In this document: positions 1-11,076 of the stretch, piece after piece
How the letters are laid out: every line of letters begins with the position of its first letter
How positions within the stretch are numbered: the first letter of the stretch is position 1
Assembly (NCBI RefSeq): GCF_027944115.1
Contig: NZ_JAPJZI010000001.1
Span: forward strand, 868,001-932,000
Direction of reading: 5' to 3'
From: Hoeflea prorocentri
GTDB lineage: Bacteria; Pseudomonadota; Alphaproteobacteria; Rhizobiales; Rhizobiaceae
DNA length: 64,000 nucleotides
Notes under the pieces: model-generated
Told to the model about the DNA's origin: nothing
The model's database searches: none
The model's input: the letters and a program-made list of their open reading frames with translations, nothing else
Program-made: the position numbers and the translations under genes

Positions 1-695
1 CGGAACGCATGGTCACGGCGCTGGCCGATCTTGATGCGGGCGAAGAGCGTATGACGCAGCTTGATGCCCGGACTGGGGAGACCCGCAAATCCTATGACGC
101 TGCGGCGCTCGCTCTTTCAAAACAACGTCACGAAGCGGCTGACAGTCTTGCCAAAGCGGTGATGGACGAATTGCCGGCTCTGAAACTTGAACGCGCGGAG
201 TTCCTTGTTCAGATACAGAGCGATGCTGACCAGGGTGGACCGGACGGTATCGATCAGGTGGCGTTTCACGTCCGCACCAATCCGGGAACCCGGCCCGGGC
301 CGATACTCAAGGTTGCTTCAGGCGGGGAACTGTCGCGGTTTCTTCTTGCGCTGAAGGTCGCACTGGCTGATCGCGGATCGGCACCGACGCTCGTATTTGA
401 CGAAATCGACACCGGCGTCGGTGGTGCCGTTGCTGATGCGATCGGTAAAAGGCTCAAGCGGCTCTCAGGCAATGTCCAGGTCTTGTCGGTCACCCACGCA
501 CCGCAGGTTGCCGCAAGGGCGAGCACGCACATGTTGATTGCCAAGGGAACGGCCGATGGCGATGCGGTCACCACGCGCGTCAGCATGATGGATAGCAGCT
601 CGCGCCAGGAGGAAATTGCGCGCATGCTGGCCGGCGCGTCCGTGACGGACGAGGCGCGTGCGGCTGCCGGAAGGCTGCTCTCCGAAAAGTCCTGA
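1..695 (+). CDS. recN: DNA repair protein RecN, C-terminal part (5' end outside window)
   Basis: RecN is an SMC-like ATPase that acts on chromosomal double-strand breaks during recombinational repair. What is visible is the end of the coiled coil followed by the C-terminal half of the ATPase head: the ABC signature VASGGELSRF, the Walker B stretch LVFDEIDTGVGG and the switch-histidine region SVTHAPQVAA. These occur in the order expected of RecN. The reading frame is open to the left edge, so the gene is truncated by the window and no start can be given; the first in-frame ATG at position 9 is internal. ligA follows 106 bp downstream in the same direction, an arrangement common in Rhizobiales. 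The family assignment is secure. Confidence 0.95.
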   Translation, partial: ERMVTALADLDAGEERMTQLDARTGETRKSYDAAALALSKQRHEAADSLAKAVMDELPALKLERAEFLVQIQSDADQGGPDGIDQVAFHVRTNPGTRPGPILKVASGGELSRFLLALKVALADRGSAPTLVFDEIDTGVGGAVADAIGKRLKRLSGNVQVLSVTHAPQVAARASTHMLIAKGTADGDAVTTRVSMMDSSSRQEEIARMLAGASVTDEARAAAGRLLSEKS

Positions 696-795
696 CACGA
701 TCGGCAGTGCTACAAACGCCGCAAAGCCCGAAATCCATCTCTTGTCCCGGTGATGAAACAGACTACAACGCAACTTAAGAAAAACTGACGGGTAG

Positions 796-2967
<2,172 letters not shown>

Positions 2968-3085
2968 ATTGATTTTGCGTGACAGGCGACAGTCGCTGAC
3001 CTAACCACTTTAACACTGATTTGAATTGGCCTTTGCCGAGGGCGGCGAGGGGCCGCGCTTCAGTTTGACGGGATTTGCGATTGCC

Positions 3086-3820
3086 ATGATGTTCGACCGG
3101 GATTTTCGGCAGGGGATGCGCGATTCTTTGCCGATTGTCGTGGGTGCGGCGCCGTTCGGGCTTTTGTTCGGTGCGCTTGCCGTTGAAAACGGCCTTGATG
3201 TTTATCAGGCAGTGTTGATGAGCGCGGTGCTCAATGCCGGTGCGAGCCAGATGGTCGGGATCGACCTCTTTGGCAATAACGTCGCGCCCTGGATCATCGT
3301 GCTTTCGATTTTTGCGGTTAATTTTCGACACGTTCTCTATTCGGCGTCCATCGGTCCGAAAATGACCGGCTTTTCGCCGCTGCAAAAGGCGATCGCCTTC
3401 TTTTTCCTGGTGGATCCTCAGTTCGCGGAGGCCGAAAAGCGGTATGAACGCGGCCAGAGAGTGAGTTTTAACTGGTACATGGGCGCGGTCCTGTCGCTTT
3501 ACAGCACCTGGATCCTGGAGACTGCCATTGGTGCCTATTTTGGAAGGCTGATCAAGGATCCACATGCCTACGGTGTTGATTTCATGCTGCCGATATATTT
3601 CCTCGTTCTGGTCATGAGCTTTCGGCGGCGCAGGAACTGGATGCCAGTCGTGCTTGCGAGCGGTGTTGCGTCGGTTGTTGCCTATCATCTCGTGGGGTCG
3701 CCGTGGCATGTGAGTATTGGCGCGATCGCAGGTGTTGTTCTGGCGGCAATCATGGCCGGCGGCGGCACAAAACCCGAAACCGTCAATGCGGATGCGGAAG
3801 GGGGCCAACTTACCCGATAG
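3086..3820 (+). CDS. AzlC-family branched-chain amino acid exporter subunit, copy 1
   Basis: AzlC proteins are inner-membrane permeases that, with a small AzlD partner, export branched-chain amino acids and analogues. The protein (244 residues from ATG 3086) has the family N-terminus FRQGMRDSLPIVVGAAPFGLLFG and the motif YQAVLMSAVLNAGASQMVGIDLF, with several hydrophobic spans. A TTG 60 bases upstream (3026) would add 20 residues. The homologous extension in copy 2 differs by an in-frame three-base insertion, so the longer start cannot be excluded. No azlD follows this copy. The next gene is a near-duplicate, with most residues identical along the whole length. Copy 1 may share the downstream AzlD or be a spare paralogue. 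Confidence 0.88.
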   Translation: MMFDRDFRQGMRDSLPIVVGAAPFGLLFGALAVENGLDVYQAVLMSAVLNAGASQMVGIDLFGNNVAPWIIVLSIFAVNFRHVLYSASIGPKMTGFSPLQKAIAFFFLVDPQFAEAEKRYERGQRVSFNWYMGAVLSLYSTWILETAIGAYFGRLIKDPHAYGVDFMLPIYFLVLVMSFRRRRNWMPVVLASGVASVVAYHLVGSPWHVSIGAIAGVVLAAIMAGGGTKPETVNADAEGGQLTR

Positions 3821-3992
3821 GATCTCCGAAAGTGTATGACCGATTGATCAGAGATCCTGAACCAAGCATCAATTGAATTTGCGTGACAGGTGGCAGTCGC
3901 TGACCTAATCACCATAACTCTGACTTGAATTGGCTTTTGCTGAAGCTGGCGGCATAGGCCCGTGCTTCGGATTAACGGGGTTTGCAGTTGCC

Positions 3993-4727
3993 ATGATGTT
4001 CGACCGGGATTTTCGGCAGGGGATGCGCGACTCGTTACCGATCGTTGTCGGTGCGGCGCCGTTCGGGCTCCTGTTCGGTGCCCTTGCCGTTGAAAACGGT
4101 TTTGAGGTCTATCAAGCGGTCTTGATGAGCGCGATGCTCTATGCCGGTGCGAGCCAGATGGTCGGCATTGATCTCTTCGGCACCAATGTTGCGCCCTGGA
4201 TCATCGTGCTTTCCATTTTTGCCGTCAATTTTCGTCACGTTCTCTATTCAGCGTCCATCGGTCCTAAAATGGCCGGGTTTTCACCGCTGCAAAAGGCGAT
4301 TGCCTTCTTCTTTATGATCGATCCGCAATTTGCGGAGGCAGAGCAAAGACATGAACGCGGCCAAAGGCTGAGTTTCCGCTGGTATATGGGAGCGGCCCTT
4401 CCGGTTTACGTTGCCTGGACCGCGGAAGCAGCGATCGGGGCCTATTTCGGAAAGCTGATCAAGGATCCTTATGCGTACGGCATCGATTTCATGCTGCCGA
4501 TGTATTTCCTCGTTCTGGTCATGAGTTTTCGGCGACGCAAGAACTGGATGCCTGTCGTGCTGGCGAGCGGTGTTGCGTCCGTTATTGCCCATCATCTCGT
4601 GGGATCGCCGTGGCATGTGAGCATCGGCGCGATTGCCGGCATTGTACTGGCGGCAATCATGGCCGGCGGCGACAAGAAACCCGAAACCATCGAGCCCGAT
4701 GCGGAAGGGGTGCAGCATGTTCGATAA
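3993..4727 (+). CDS. azlC: AzlC-family branched-chain amino acid exporter subunit, copy 2
   Basis: This is the second of two tandem azlC genes, also 244 residues when started at the ATG equivalent to copy 1. It carries the same motifs (FRQGMRDSLPIVVGAAPFG, ASQMVGIDLF, FRHVLYSASIGPKM). It overlaps the azlD start by 11 bp, the usual azlCD arrangement, so this is the copy with an obvious partner. Differences from copy 1 are spread out and mostly conservative, for example around residues 135-165. That indicates a duplication old enough to have diverged while both frames stayed open. The symbol rests on family membership and the adjacent azlD. Confidence 0.9.
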   Translation: MMFDRDFRQGMRDSLPIVVGAAPFGLLFGALAVENGFEVYQAVLMSAMLYAGASQMVGIDLFGTNVAPWIIVLSIFAVNFRHVLYSASIGPKMAGFSPLQKAIAFFFMIDPQFAEAEQRHERGQRLSFRWYMGAALPVYVAWTAEAAIGAYFGKLIKDPYAYGIDFMLPMYFLVLVMSFRRRKNWMPVVLASGVASVIAHHLVGSPWHVSIGAIAGIVLAAIMAGGDKKPETIEPDAEGVQHVR

Positions 4728-5028
4728 TATGTCCGATATCACGTGGATCATCATTGCCGGCGCGCTTGCGACCTACGCCACGCGCGTGGGCGGACATCTC
4801 GTTTTGTCGCGTTTCCGGCATATTCCGCCCCGGGTCAGTGCCGCGCTTGATGCTGTTCCTGCTGCCGTTCTTGCGACACTGGTCGCGCCCGCTGCCGTCT
4901 CCAACGGCCTTGCCGAGGCCATCACGCTGATCATCGTTGCGATTGCCTCGCTTCGCTTCAACCTGATCATGGTGTTGCTGATTGGCGCTGCCGCGATCAT
5001 CTCGCTTCGCGCAGCAGGTCTTGGCTGA
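4717..5028 (+). CDS. azlD: AzlD-family branched-chain amino acid transport protein
   Basis: This is a small integral membrane protein of 103 residues with about four hydrophobic segments. It contains the family pattern ATYATRVGGHLVLSRFRHIPPRVSAALD followed by a VPAAVLATLVAP span. AzlD is the obligatory small partner of AzlC in branched-chain amino acid export. The ATG at 4717 lies inside the end of azlC copy 2, giving an 11-bp overlap and implying translational coupling. The longer open frame from 4633 is only the shadow of azlC. The stop at 5028 abuts the stop of the convergent aminopeptidase gene. Confidence 0.9.
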   Translation: MFDNMSDITWIIIAGALATYATRVGGHLVLSRFRHIPPRVSAALDAVPAAVLATLVAPAAVSNGLAEAITLIIVAIASLRFNLIMVLLIGAAAIISLRAAGLG

Positions 5029-6861
5029 TTACGCGGCGATTGACGACGTCATCCTTGCAAGCCAATCCTTTTCATCGGCATCCTGCAGCAGCGGTGTGAG
5101 AGTTTCGCGCACGTTCCGGTGATAGGCGTTGAGCCAATCAAGTTCATCCGGCGACAAGAGTTCGGGCACGATCAGACGGCGGTCAATCGGGCACAGTGTG
5201 AGTGTTTCGAAGCCTGATATCGATGTGTCTCCGCCCTCGACCGGTTGCGGTTCAGTCACGTAGATGAGGTTTTCAATGCGGATGCCGAATGCGCCTTCGC
5301 GGTAGTAACCGGGCTCGTTGGACAGGATCATGCCGGGTTTTAACTCCTGAATCCCACGCTTCGATATGCCCTGTGGTCCCTCATGGACAGAAAGATAGGA
5401 GCCGACCCCGTGTCCGGTGCCGTGTGCATAATCGGCACCAGCCTTCCAAAGGGCGCTTCGCGCGATCACGTCAAGATCGACACCGCGTGTGCCTTCGGGA
5501 AAACGCATCAGGGTCAATGCAATCATGCCTTTCAGCACGAGCGTGAAGAAGCGTTTCTCCTCGTCCGTAACTGTGCCGATCGGTACCGTGCGGGTGATAT
5601 CCGTTGTGCCGTCCTGATACTGACCGCCGGAATCCACGAGGTAGAGTTCTCCGGCTTCGAGTGTACGGCATGTGCCGGTCGTCACCCGGTAGTGAATGAT
5701 TGCGCCGTTCGGGCCTGCGCCTGAGATGGTTTCAAATGAGATGTCCCTCAAGGGCATTTGAAGGCGTGCTCCGGTTTGGCGGCGGGCGGCTTCCAGCGCC
5801 TTGACGGCTGCGATTTCATCGACGCTTCCGGGCTGCTGCCGGTCCAGCCAGCAAAGGAACGACACCATTGCCGCGCCGTCACGCTTGTGCGCGTTCTGGC
5901 TGCCCTTGAGTTCGATGGCGTTCTTTTCGGCACGCGGGAGCCGGGCAGGATCGGGCTTTTCGACAAAGCGCCCGCTGTTTTCCGTCAGCAGATCGACAAG
6001 GCGGCAAGGGGTCAGCGCCGGGTCCAGCATGACCGAAACGTCAGATCGTCCGAGGTCGCGGATGGCGGTTTCCAGGGCATCAGGCGCTTCGATACGGCAG
6101 AGCGGTGCAAGGTGTTCGATCGCCATCTGTTCCAATTGTTCCGGATCGGCGAAGAGCCGGTTTTGATCCTGCCTTATGATTGCGAAGGCCAGCGGGTGAG
6201 GCGTGTGCGGCACATCGTTCCCGCGGATATTGAATATCCAGGCGACAGAGGATGGATCCGTCACAAGGCAGCAATCCGCACCGGCCTGATTGATCACTGA
6301 ATATATTGCCTCTAGCTTATCCTTTGCGCTCCTGCCGGCAAACTCTTCCGGCTGAACCGTGATTGCGCCACGCGGCTTGGCGGGCCGGTCGGTCCAGATG
6401 CTGTCGACCGGATTGGCTTCGAGTCTTACAATGCGCGCATTTGAAGCGGCTGCGGCTTTCTCCAGGGCGCGAATGTCAAGGATCGTATGAAGCCAGGGAT
6501 CAATGCCGATGCGCAAGCCGTTTGCAGCCTCGTCTTCAAGCCATTTGCGGGGAGGGGTGCGGATGAGGTCCTGCGGGGTGAAGACAGATGTGTCGACCTG
6601 TTGACTGACCTGGGTCTTGTAGCGCCCGTCCACGAAAACATGGGCTTCATCACGCAGGATCAATGCGATCCCGGCGGATCCGGTAAAGCCTGTCAGCCAG
6701 GCAAGCCGGGCATCGCTTTCCGGTACATATTCTCCTTGAAAGCGGTCGGAGCGGGGAACGAAAAAGCCGTCAATCCCAAGCTCATCAAAGCTGGTCCGCA
6801 GAAGCTCCACCCGTTCCTTTCCCTTGTCTGCAGAAGCCTTGTCTTCGAAATTCTGGAACAT
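5029..6861 (-). CDS. Xaa-Pro aminopeptidase (M24B aminopeptidase P family)
   Basis: This metallopeptidase removes N-terminal residues preceding proline. The 610-residue form has two N-terminal creatinase-like domains and a C-terminal pita-bread domain. The metal-binding pattern is visible: VDSGGQYQDGTTDITRTVPIG supplies the two aspartates, HGTGHGVGSYLSVHEGPQ the histidine, and SNEPGYY and GIRIENLIYV the glutamates. A C-terminal tail of about 60 residues matches the long eukaryote-like form (PepP/XPNPEP1 type). The ATG at 6861 has GGGAGA eight bases upstream and is preferred over a TTG 12 bases earlier. It is convergent with azlD, with no intergenic space. Confidence 0.93.
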   Translation of the reverse strand: MFQNFEDKASADKGKERVELLRTSFDELGIDGFFVPRSDRFQGEYVPESDARLAWLTGFTGSAGIALILRDEAHVFVDGRYKTQVSQQVDTSVFTPQDLIRTPPRKWLEDEAANGLRIGIDPWLHTILDIRALEKAAAASNARIVRLEANPVDSIWTDRPAKPRGAITVQPEEFAGRSAKDKLEAIYSVINQAGADCCLVTDPSSVAWIFNIRGNDVPHTPHPLAFAIIRQDQNRLFADPEQLEQMAIEHLAPLCRIEAPDALETAIRDLGRSDVSVMLDPALTPCRLVDLLTENSGRFVEKPDPARLPRAEKNAIELKGSQNAHKRDGAAMVSFLCWLDRQQPGSVDEIAAVKALEAARRQTGARLQMPLRDISFETISGAGPNGAIIHYRVTTGTCRTLEAGELYLVDSGGQYQDGTTDITRTVPIGTVTDEEKRFFTLVLKGMIALTLMRFPEGTRGVDLDVIARSALWKAGADYAHGTGHGVGSYLSVHEGPQGISKRGIQELKPGMILSNEPGYYREGAFGIRIENLIYVTEPQPVEGGDTSISGFETLTLCPIDRRLIVPELLSPDELDWLNAYHRNVRETLTPLLQDADEKDWLARMTSSIAA

Positions 6862-7015
6862 GAAATCTCCCAAGAAACAGCGTGATCTGAAAGCGGCTCA
6901 GCTTATGCGCCCCATGCAGGTCTACCATGCGGAAATCAGTCTAACCGGCCGGTTGAGCCGAGCGTATATATAGCCTCAACACCAGACTGGAAAACAGATC
7001 GAAAGGAACATTGTC

Positions 7016-7189
7016 ATGCCCAAGTCTTTTTTCCGCAGTGCATTTAACCGCATCGCGGCTGCCCGCGAAGTCGAAGCCCGCCGTTATGTTGGCGGCGCTC
7101 TTTTGTCGCTGGACGATGAAACGCTGAACTCGCTTGGTTTTACCCGCGAGGAGCTGCGCCGGAACGCCAAGTCGCCATTCCCCTTCTGA
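7016..7189 (+). CDS. DUF1127 small protein (57 residues)
   Basis: This gene is too short to stand out as an ORF, but ATG 7016 is preceded by GAAAGGAAC and the product ends with the DUF1127 pattern LLSLDDETLNSLGFTREELRRN. DUF1127 proteins are small, basic alphaproteobacterial proteins. Some bind RNA and influence phosphate or carbon metabolism, but the role of this one is unknown. An intrinsic terminator follows 33 bp after the stop, so it is probably a monocistronic, well-expressed transcript. Its neighbours (pepP and prmA, both on the other strand) give no functional hint. Confidence 0.85.
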   Translation: MPKSFFRSAFNRIAAAREVEARRYVGGALLSLDDETLNSLGFTREELRRNAKSPFPF

Positions 7190-7221
7190 TCGGGAGCCGC
7201 TTGGCATAGTTCATACCCAAT

Positions 7222-7246
7222 ACGGCGCCCTTGAGGCGCCGTTTTG
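7222..7246 (+). terminator. Rho-independent terminator after the DUF1127 gene
   Basis: An 8-bp perfect stem, ACGGCGCC (7222-7229) and GGCGCCGT (7235-7242), closes a CTTGA loop and is followed by TTTTG. It ends the DUF1127 transcript. It also lies just past the prmA stop on the other strand, but that side has no comparable T-run. Confidence 0.85.
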
Positions 7247-7256
7247 CATTTATGGG

Positions 7257-8132
7257 CTATCTTGACAGGTGAAGTGTCACCCAGCCGTCGCGCCACAGCG
7301 TTTGTCGGTGATAGAGCGCCTGCGCCTTGTAGGCCGCGAGCACCCTCATGCGCTGTTCGGCAAGAATCCCCGACAAGATGACATCGCCACCCTGGGCTAG
7401 ATTACGGCTCAAACCCGGGGCAAGCGCCATGAGCGGTCGCGCCAGGATATTGGCGACGATGAGGTCAAATGGTCCTGACCGGGCAAATATATCGGCATGA
7501 AAACCTGCGGCTGTTTTGAGTTCGATGCGCCCGGCACACTGATTTTTCCTGGCATTTTCCGCCGCGACGGTGACGGCAACGGGATCGATATCTGTCGCCA
7601 GAATGGATGAGGCGGTGATTTTGGCTGCAGCAATGGCCAACACACCGCTGCCCGTGCCAAGATCGAGAATTCGCCTGTACGATCTTCGTTTTGCCAGTAC
7701 ATCGATCATCTCCAGGCAGCCTTCGGTCGTGCCGTGATGACCGGTGCCGAATGCGCGGCCGGCATCGATCTCAATCGCCAATTCACCGGTCTTGAGATTA
7801 TGCCTGTCATGCGATCCGTGGACCACGAAACGTCCGGCGCGAACCGGCTGGAGACCTTCCAGCGAGTGGGCGACCCAATCGATATCCGGCAGCTCCTCGA
7901 TCTCGAGCCTGGGAGGGGAAAATAGCGGCTCCAGACAGGCTGAAACAGAGCCGGCAAGGTGATCGCGCTGGTCTGCCTCGGCGTAAAGCGAAACTTCCCA
8001 GATATCCGTGTCCTCATCGATCTCCATAGTCGAGATCGGATAGCCATCATCCTCGAAGCGGTTGCTCAGAAGGTCGAGCGCTTTGGCGCACTCTCTTTGT
8101 CCGGCGGTGACGAACAGGCGTATCTGGTTCAC
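7257..8132 (-). CDS. prmA: Ribosomal protein L11 methyltransferase PrmA
   Basis: PrmA trimethylates ribosomal protein L11 using S-adenosylmethionine in the cytoplasm. The 291-residue product has an N-terminal substrate-recognition domain and a Rossmann methyltransferase domain. The latter carries GRAFGTGHHGTTEGCL (about residues 128-143) and the SAM-binding loop ILDLGTGSGVLAIAAAK, with LIVANILARPL as motif IV. The start is a GTG at 8132, supported by GGGGAAGG seven bases upstream. The SCO-type gene lies 87 bp upstream on the same strand and may be co-transcribed. Confidence 0.94.
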   Translation of the reverse strand: MNQIRLFVTAGQRECAKALDLLSNRFEDDGYPISTMEIDEDTDIWEVSLYAEADQRDHLAGSVSACLEPLFSPPRLEIEELPDIDWVAHSLEGLQPVRAGRFVVHGSHDRHNLKTGELAIEIDAGRAFGTGHHGTTEGCLEMIDVLAKRRSYRRILDLGTGSGVLAIAAAKITASSILATDIDPVAVTVAAENARKNQCAGRIELKTAAGFHADIFARSGPFDLIVANILARPLMALAPGLSRNLAQGGDVILSGILAEQRMRVLAAYKAQALYHRQTLWRDGWVTLHLSR

Positions 8133-8219
8133 GTATCAGCCTTCCCCGATATTGCGTGGAAGACAGCTTTAGTGCGTATCGTGTTTAAATGGAACCTGCA
8201 GAGGACCGGTGTCCGGGGA

Positions 8220-8819
8220 TCAGCCCTTGATCAGGTTTTGCAGTTTTTTCACGGCTGTATCCGGATTCTCGCCATAGGCGATCGTTCCCTTGAAACGGCC
8301 GCCATTGTTGAGAAGGAAAACGGACGCCGTGTGGTCCATGACGTAATCGCCGTCAGGGTCGGACGTGTCAGTCGGCACCTTCTTGAAATAGATGTTGTAA
8401 CCCTTTGCCATCTGACGGATGTCCTTCGGATCGCCGGTTATGCCGACGATACGGTCCGTCACATTCGATATGTACTGTCCAAGGATTTCGTGATCGTCCC
8501 GCTCTGGGTCCACCGTCACGAAATAGGCATTGACCAACTCGCCATTCGGATCGACTTGGCGCAGCCAGCCATCCAATTCAAACAGGGTCGTCGGGCACAC
8601 ATCCGGACAATGGGTGAAGCCAAAGAACACCGCTGTCGGCTTTTCCTGGAAAGCCGCTTCGGTTATCTGCGCACCGCTTTGGTCCACCAGATTAAAGGCA
8701 ACCCCATAGGGTTTTTCAGCCGTTGCCGAACCTGATTTAGACCATTCGAATGCCAGCCATGCGAAGGCAAGGCCGAGAACAGCAATCAAAGCGATCAGGA
8801 CATTTCTGACAACAACCAT
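8220..8819 (-). CDS. SCO1/SenC/PrrC-family copper chaperone
   Basis: This membrane-anchored thioredoxin-fold protein is involved in assembling the CuA centre of cytochrome c oxidase, in the periplasm. The 199 residues begin with one transmembrane segment (residues 5-24). The copper-binding cysteines follow at 71 and 75 in FTHCPDVCPTT, and the conserved histidine is at about 163 in VMDHTASVFLL. These are the three ligands expected of a functional SCO protein. ATG 8819 is preceded by GGAGATT. The longer frame from 8864 would add 15 hydrophilic residues before the membrane anchor and has a weaker start. A small membrane protein gene lies upstream on the same strand. Confidence 0.93.
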   Translation of the reverse strand: MVVVRNVLIALIAVLGLAFAWLAFEWSKSGSATAEKPYGVAFNLVDQSGAQITEAAFQEKPTAVFFGFTHCPDVCPTTLFELDGWLRQVDPNGELVNAYFVTVDPERDDHEILGQYISNVTDRIVGITGDPKDIRQMAKGYNIYFKKVPTDTSDPDGDYVMDHTASVFLLNNGGRFKGTIAYGENPDTAVKKLQNLIKG

Positions 8820-8942
8820 TTTGAATCTCCGCGAATGGTCACTCGATAACCGTGCGTCTGACAACCCTATAGTTATGGCTGGGATGCCGCCGAGTCACCG
8901 GGCCAATTTGACACATGTCAATTTGGGGCCGCCGGACATGTT

Positions 8943-9092
8943 TCAAAGGCACCAGGTCAGGCCCGCCGCTGTATAGGTTAGGAAAATTTCGGCGCTGTGA
9001 TTGAACCATCCGGCAAAGGCCGCCCCCGTTGCAAGGACGGCAGCAAAAAAAGCCAGGGTGGCAATGACAAGCCGGGTCGGATTCGAGAACAT
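8943..9092 (-). CDS. Small membrane protein of unknown function (49 residues)
   Basis: This short frame encodes a hydrophobic peptide with two predicted membrane segments: VIATLAFFAAVLATGAAFAG, and a second around FLTYTAAGLTWCL at the extreme C-terminus. It sits between the ggt and SCO-type genes on the same strand. The ATG at 9092 has AGGG only four bases upstream, which is tight; a start at 9128 would add 12 residues. I recognise no family. Support comes from the membrane-protein-like composition and the absence of other coding content in the 8820-9148 gap, so it is a moderate call. Confidence 0.55.
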   Translation of the reverse strand: MFSNPTRLVIATLAFFAAVLATGAAFAGWFNHSAEIFLTYTAAGLTWCL

Positions 9093-9148
9093 GACCCTGA
9101 TTATAGGGCTTAAGTGCTGCTTATCCAATCGGATTTGCGAGAACGGGT

Positions 9149-10909
9149 TTATTGCCCGTCCGCCATACCTTCACGTCTGGGGTCGGCGCCGCCCACAAGG
9201 CCATCTTCTTCGATGACAATGGCATGGAGGCCGGAGTTGAGATCGCGAATGTTGACCTTGTAGCCGAGCGCTTCCAGCGGGCCGGCAAGGTTCTCGGCCT
9301 CCGTTCCCTTCTCGATATCATAGGTCCCGAACCGGTTGACCAGGTGCGGCATGTTGATGGCCGATTGGACATCAAGGCCCCAGTCAATATGAGCAATGAT
9401 CGCTTTCGCCACATAGCCGATGATACGACTTCCACCGGGTGATCCGATGGCCATATAGGGTTCGCCGTCTTTCATCACGATCGTCGGCGACATGGATGAA
9501 CGCGGCCGCTTGCCCGGCTCCACGCGATTTGCAATGGGATAGCCGTTCCTGTGGGTACGGAACGAGAAATCGGTCAGCTCATTGTTGAGCAGGAAACCAT
9601 TGGTCATCAACCGCGAGCCAAAGCCGTTCTCGATCGTGGTGGTCATCGAAATGACGCTGCCGTCGGCGTCGACAATCGAGAAATGACTTGTCGAGGGCAG
9701 TTCTATGCTTTCATCGTCGGCGAGATGCATTGCATGATCCCACGCCGGCATGCCGGGCTTGACCTCGTCCGTCAGGACCGTTCCCGGCTCCATAAGGCGG
9801 GCGCGTTCGTCGAGATAGGCTCGGTCGAGCAACCCTTCTGTCGGCATGGGGACAAAATCACTGTCGGCCATGTAGCGGCCGCGATCGGCGAAGGCGAGCC
9901 GGGATGCGTCGCCGATCAGCCGCCAGGTTTCGGCTCTGGCCGGGTCCATTGCCGCCATATCGAACGGCTCCAGCATGCCGAGGATCTGTCCGACGGTCAG
10001 AGCGCCGGAGGAGGGCGGTCCCATGCCGCATATCTCAAAGCTTCGATATTCGATGCAGACCGGCGGGCGCTCCTTGATGTCGTAATTTGCGAGGTCTTCG
10101 AGTGACAGGACGCCGGGATTATCCGGGTTGCCGGTTCGGACCGTCTCAACGATGGCGTTTGCAATGCCGCCTGTATAAAAAGCATCAGCCCCGTCTTTTG
10201 CGATGAGCTTCAGTGTTGCGGCATAGGCGGGGTTGGTCAAAAGATGGCCGACCGGATGCGATTGGTCGTCTGGCCCCAGAAAATGGGCCCGCGTTTCCTC
10301 ATGAAGACCGAGGCGCTCAGCGTCGGCGCTGACCTGTTTGAAAAGGCGCTCCGAGAGCTCGAAACCGGTCTCAGCCAGATCAATTGCGGGCTTTACCAGC
10401 GTACTCCAGTCGAGTTTGCCATGTATCTTGTGGGTCTCGTAGAGCAGCTTCAACGTTCCGGGCGTGCCGACGGAACGACCACCGACGACGGCGTCAAAGA
10501 ATTTTAGCGGTTCGCCGTTTTCGTCCAGAAATAGTGTGGGTGTCGCGGCCTTTGGCGCGGTCTCCCGACCGTCATAGGTGGTCAGGCGCCTGGTCTTGCT
10601 GTCGTAGTAGACGAGGAATGCACCGCCGCCTATGCCGGAGGATTGCGGTTCGACCAGGCCGAGGACCAGTTGCACCGCGACCATAGCATCAATGGCGTTG
10701 CCGCCGGCTGCAAGGACATCGCGTCCGGCTTTGACCGCATGGGGATTGGCGGCCGCGACCATGAAGCGTCTGGTTTTGACTGCTTCGCGGTCTGAAATGC
10801 CGGTGGCGATTTCGGGTGCGACACTATCGGCGGCATCCTGTGCCAAAGCCCACCCGCAAAGGGCAACCATGCCAGCCGCAATCGTTACTCTCAGGGCTGC
10901 TCTTTTCAT
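9149..10909 (-). CDS. ggt: Gamma-glutamyltransferase precursor
   Basis: This periplasmic enzyme cleaves or transfers the gamma-glutamyl group of glutathione. It is made as a proenzyme that cuts itself into large and small subunits. The 586 residues begin with a signal peptide ending near ALAQDA. The large subunit shows GIGGGAFLVYYD and the substrate arginine in YDGRETAP. The small subunit should start at Thr407 in STSHFSIVDADGS, followed by GPPSSG-type and SPGGSRII binding loops. ATG 10909 has a GAGG ribosome site; the longer frame from 11029 lacks a signal-like N-terminus. The gene is transcribed towards the small membrane protein and SCO genes. Confidence 0.95.
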   Translation of the reverse strand: MKRAALRVTIAAGMVALCGWALAQDAADSVAPEIATGISDREAVKTRRFMVAAANPHAVKAGRDVLAAGGNAIDAMVAVQLVLGLVEPQSSGIGGGAFLVYYDSKTRRLTTYDGRETAPKAATPTLFLDENGEPLKFFDAVVGGRSVGTPGTLKLLYETHKIHGKLDWSTLVKPAIDLAETGFELSERLFKQVSADAERLGLHEETRAHFLGPDDQSHPVGHLLTNPAYAATLKLIAKDGADAFYTGGIANAIVETVRTGNPDNPGVLSLEDLANYDIKERPPVCIEYRSFEICGMGPPSSGALTVGQILGMLEPFDMAAMDPARAETWRLIGDASRLAFADRGRYMADSDFVPMPTEGLLDRAYLDERARLMEPGTVLTDEVKPGMPAWDHAMHLADDESIELPSTSHFSIVDADGSVISMTTTIENGFGSRLMTNGFLLNNELTDFSFRTHRNGYPIANRVEPGKRPRSSMSPTIVMKDGEPYMAIGSPGGSRIIGYVAKAIIAHIDWGLDVQSAINMPHLVNRFGTYDIEKGTEAENLAGPLEALGYKVNIRDLNSGLHAIVIEEDGLVGGADPRREGMADGQ

Positions 10910-11076
10910 CTTTGAAACCTCGCCGTTTTGCTGATCTTCAAACTCGTAACTATGGAATGGGCGGTGGCAGGCGTCCAGTCTCGGAATACAATCGGCATGG
11001 CAATTGTGATCAAGGGCTCGCAAACCCACGGGTCCAATCCCTATATGCGGCTGAAGGAAATGACCAGGAGGCAGAA

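Noticed and set aside
10816-11076. In-frame extension of creA upstream of TTG 11077
   Set aside because: It runs through the divergent ggt start region, lacks a signal peptide at its own start, and AGGAGG points to 11077.
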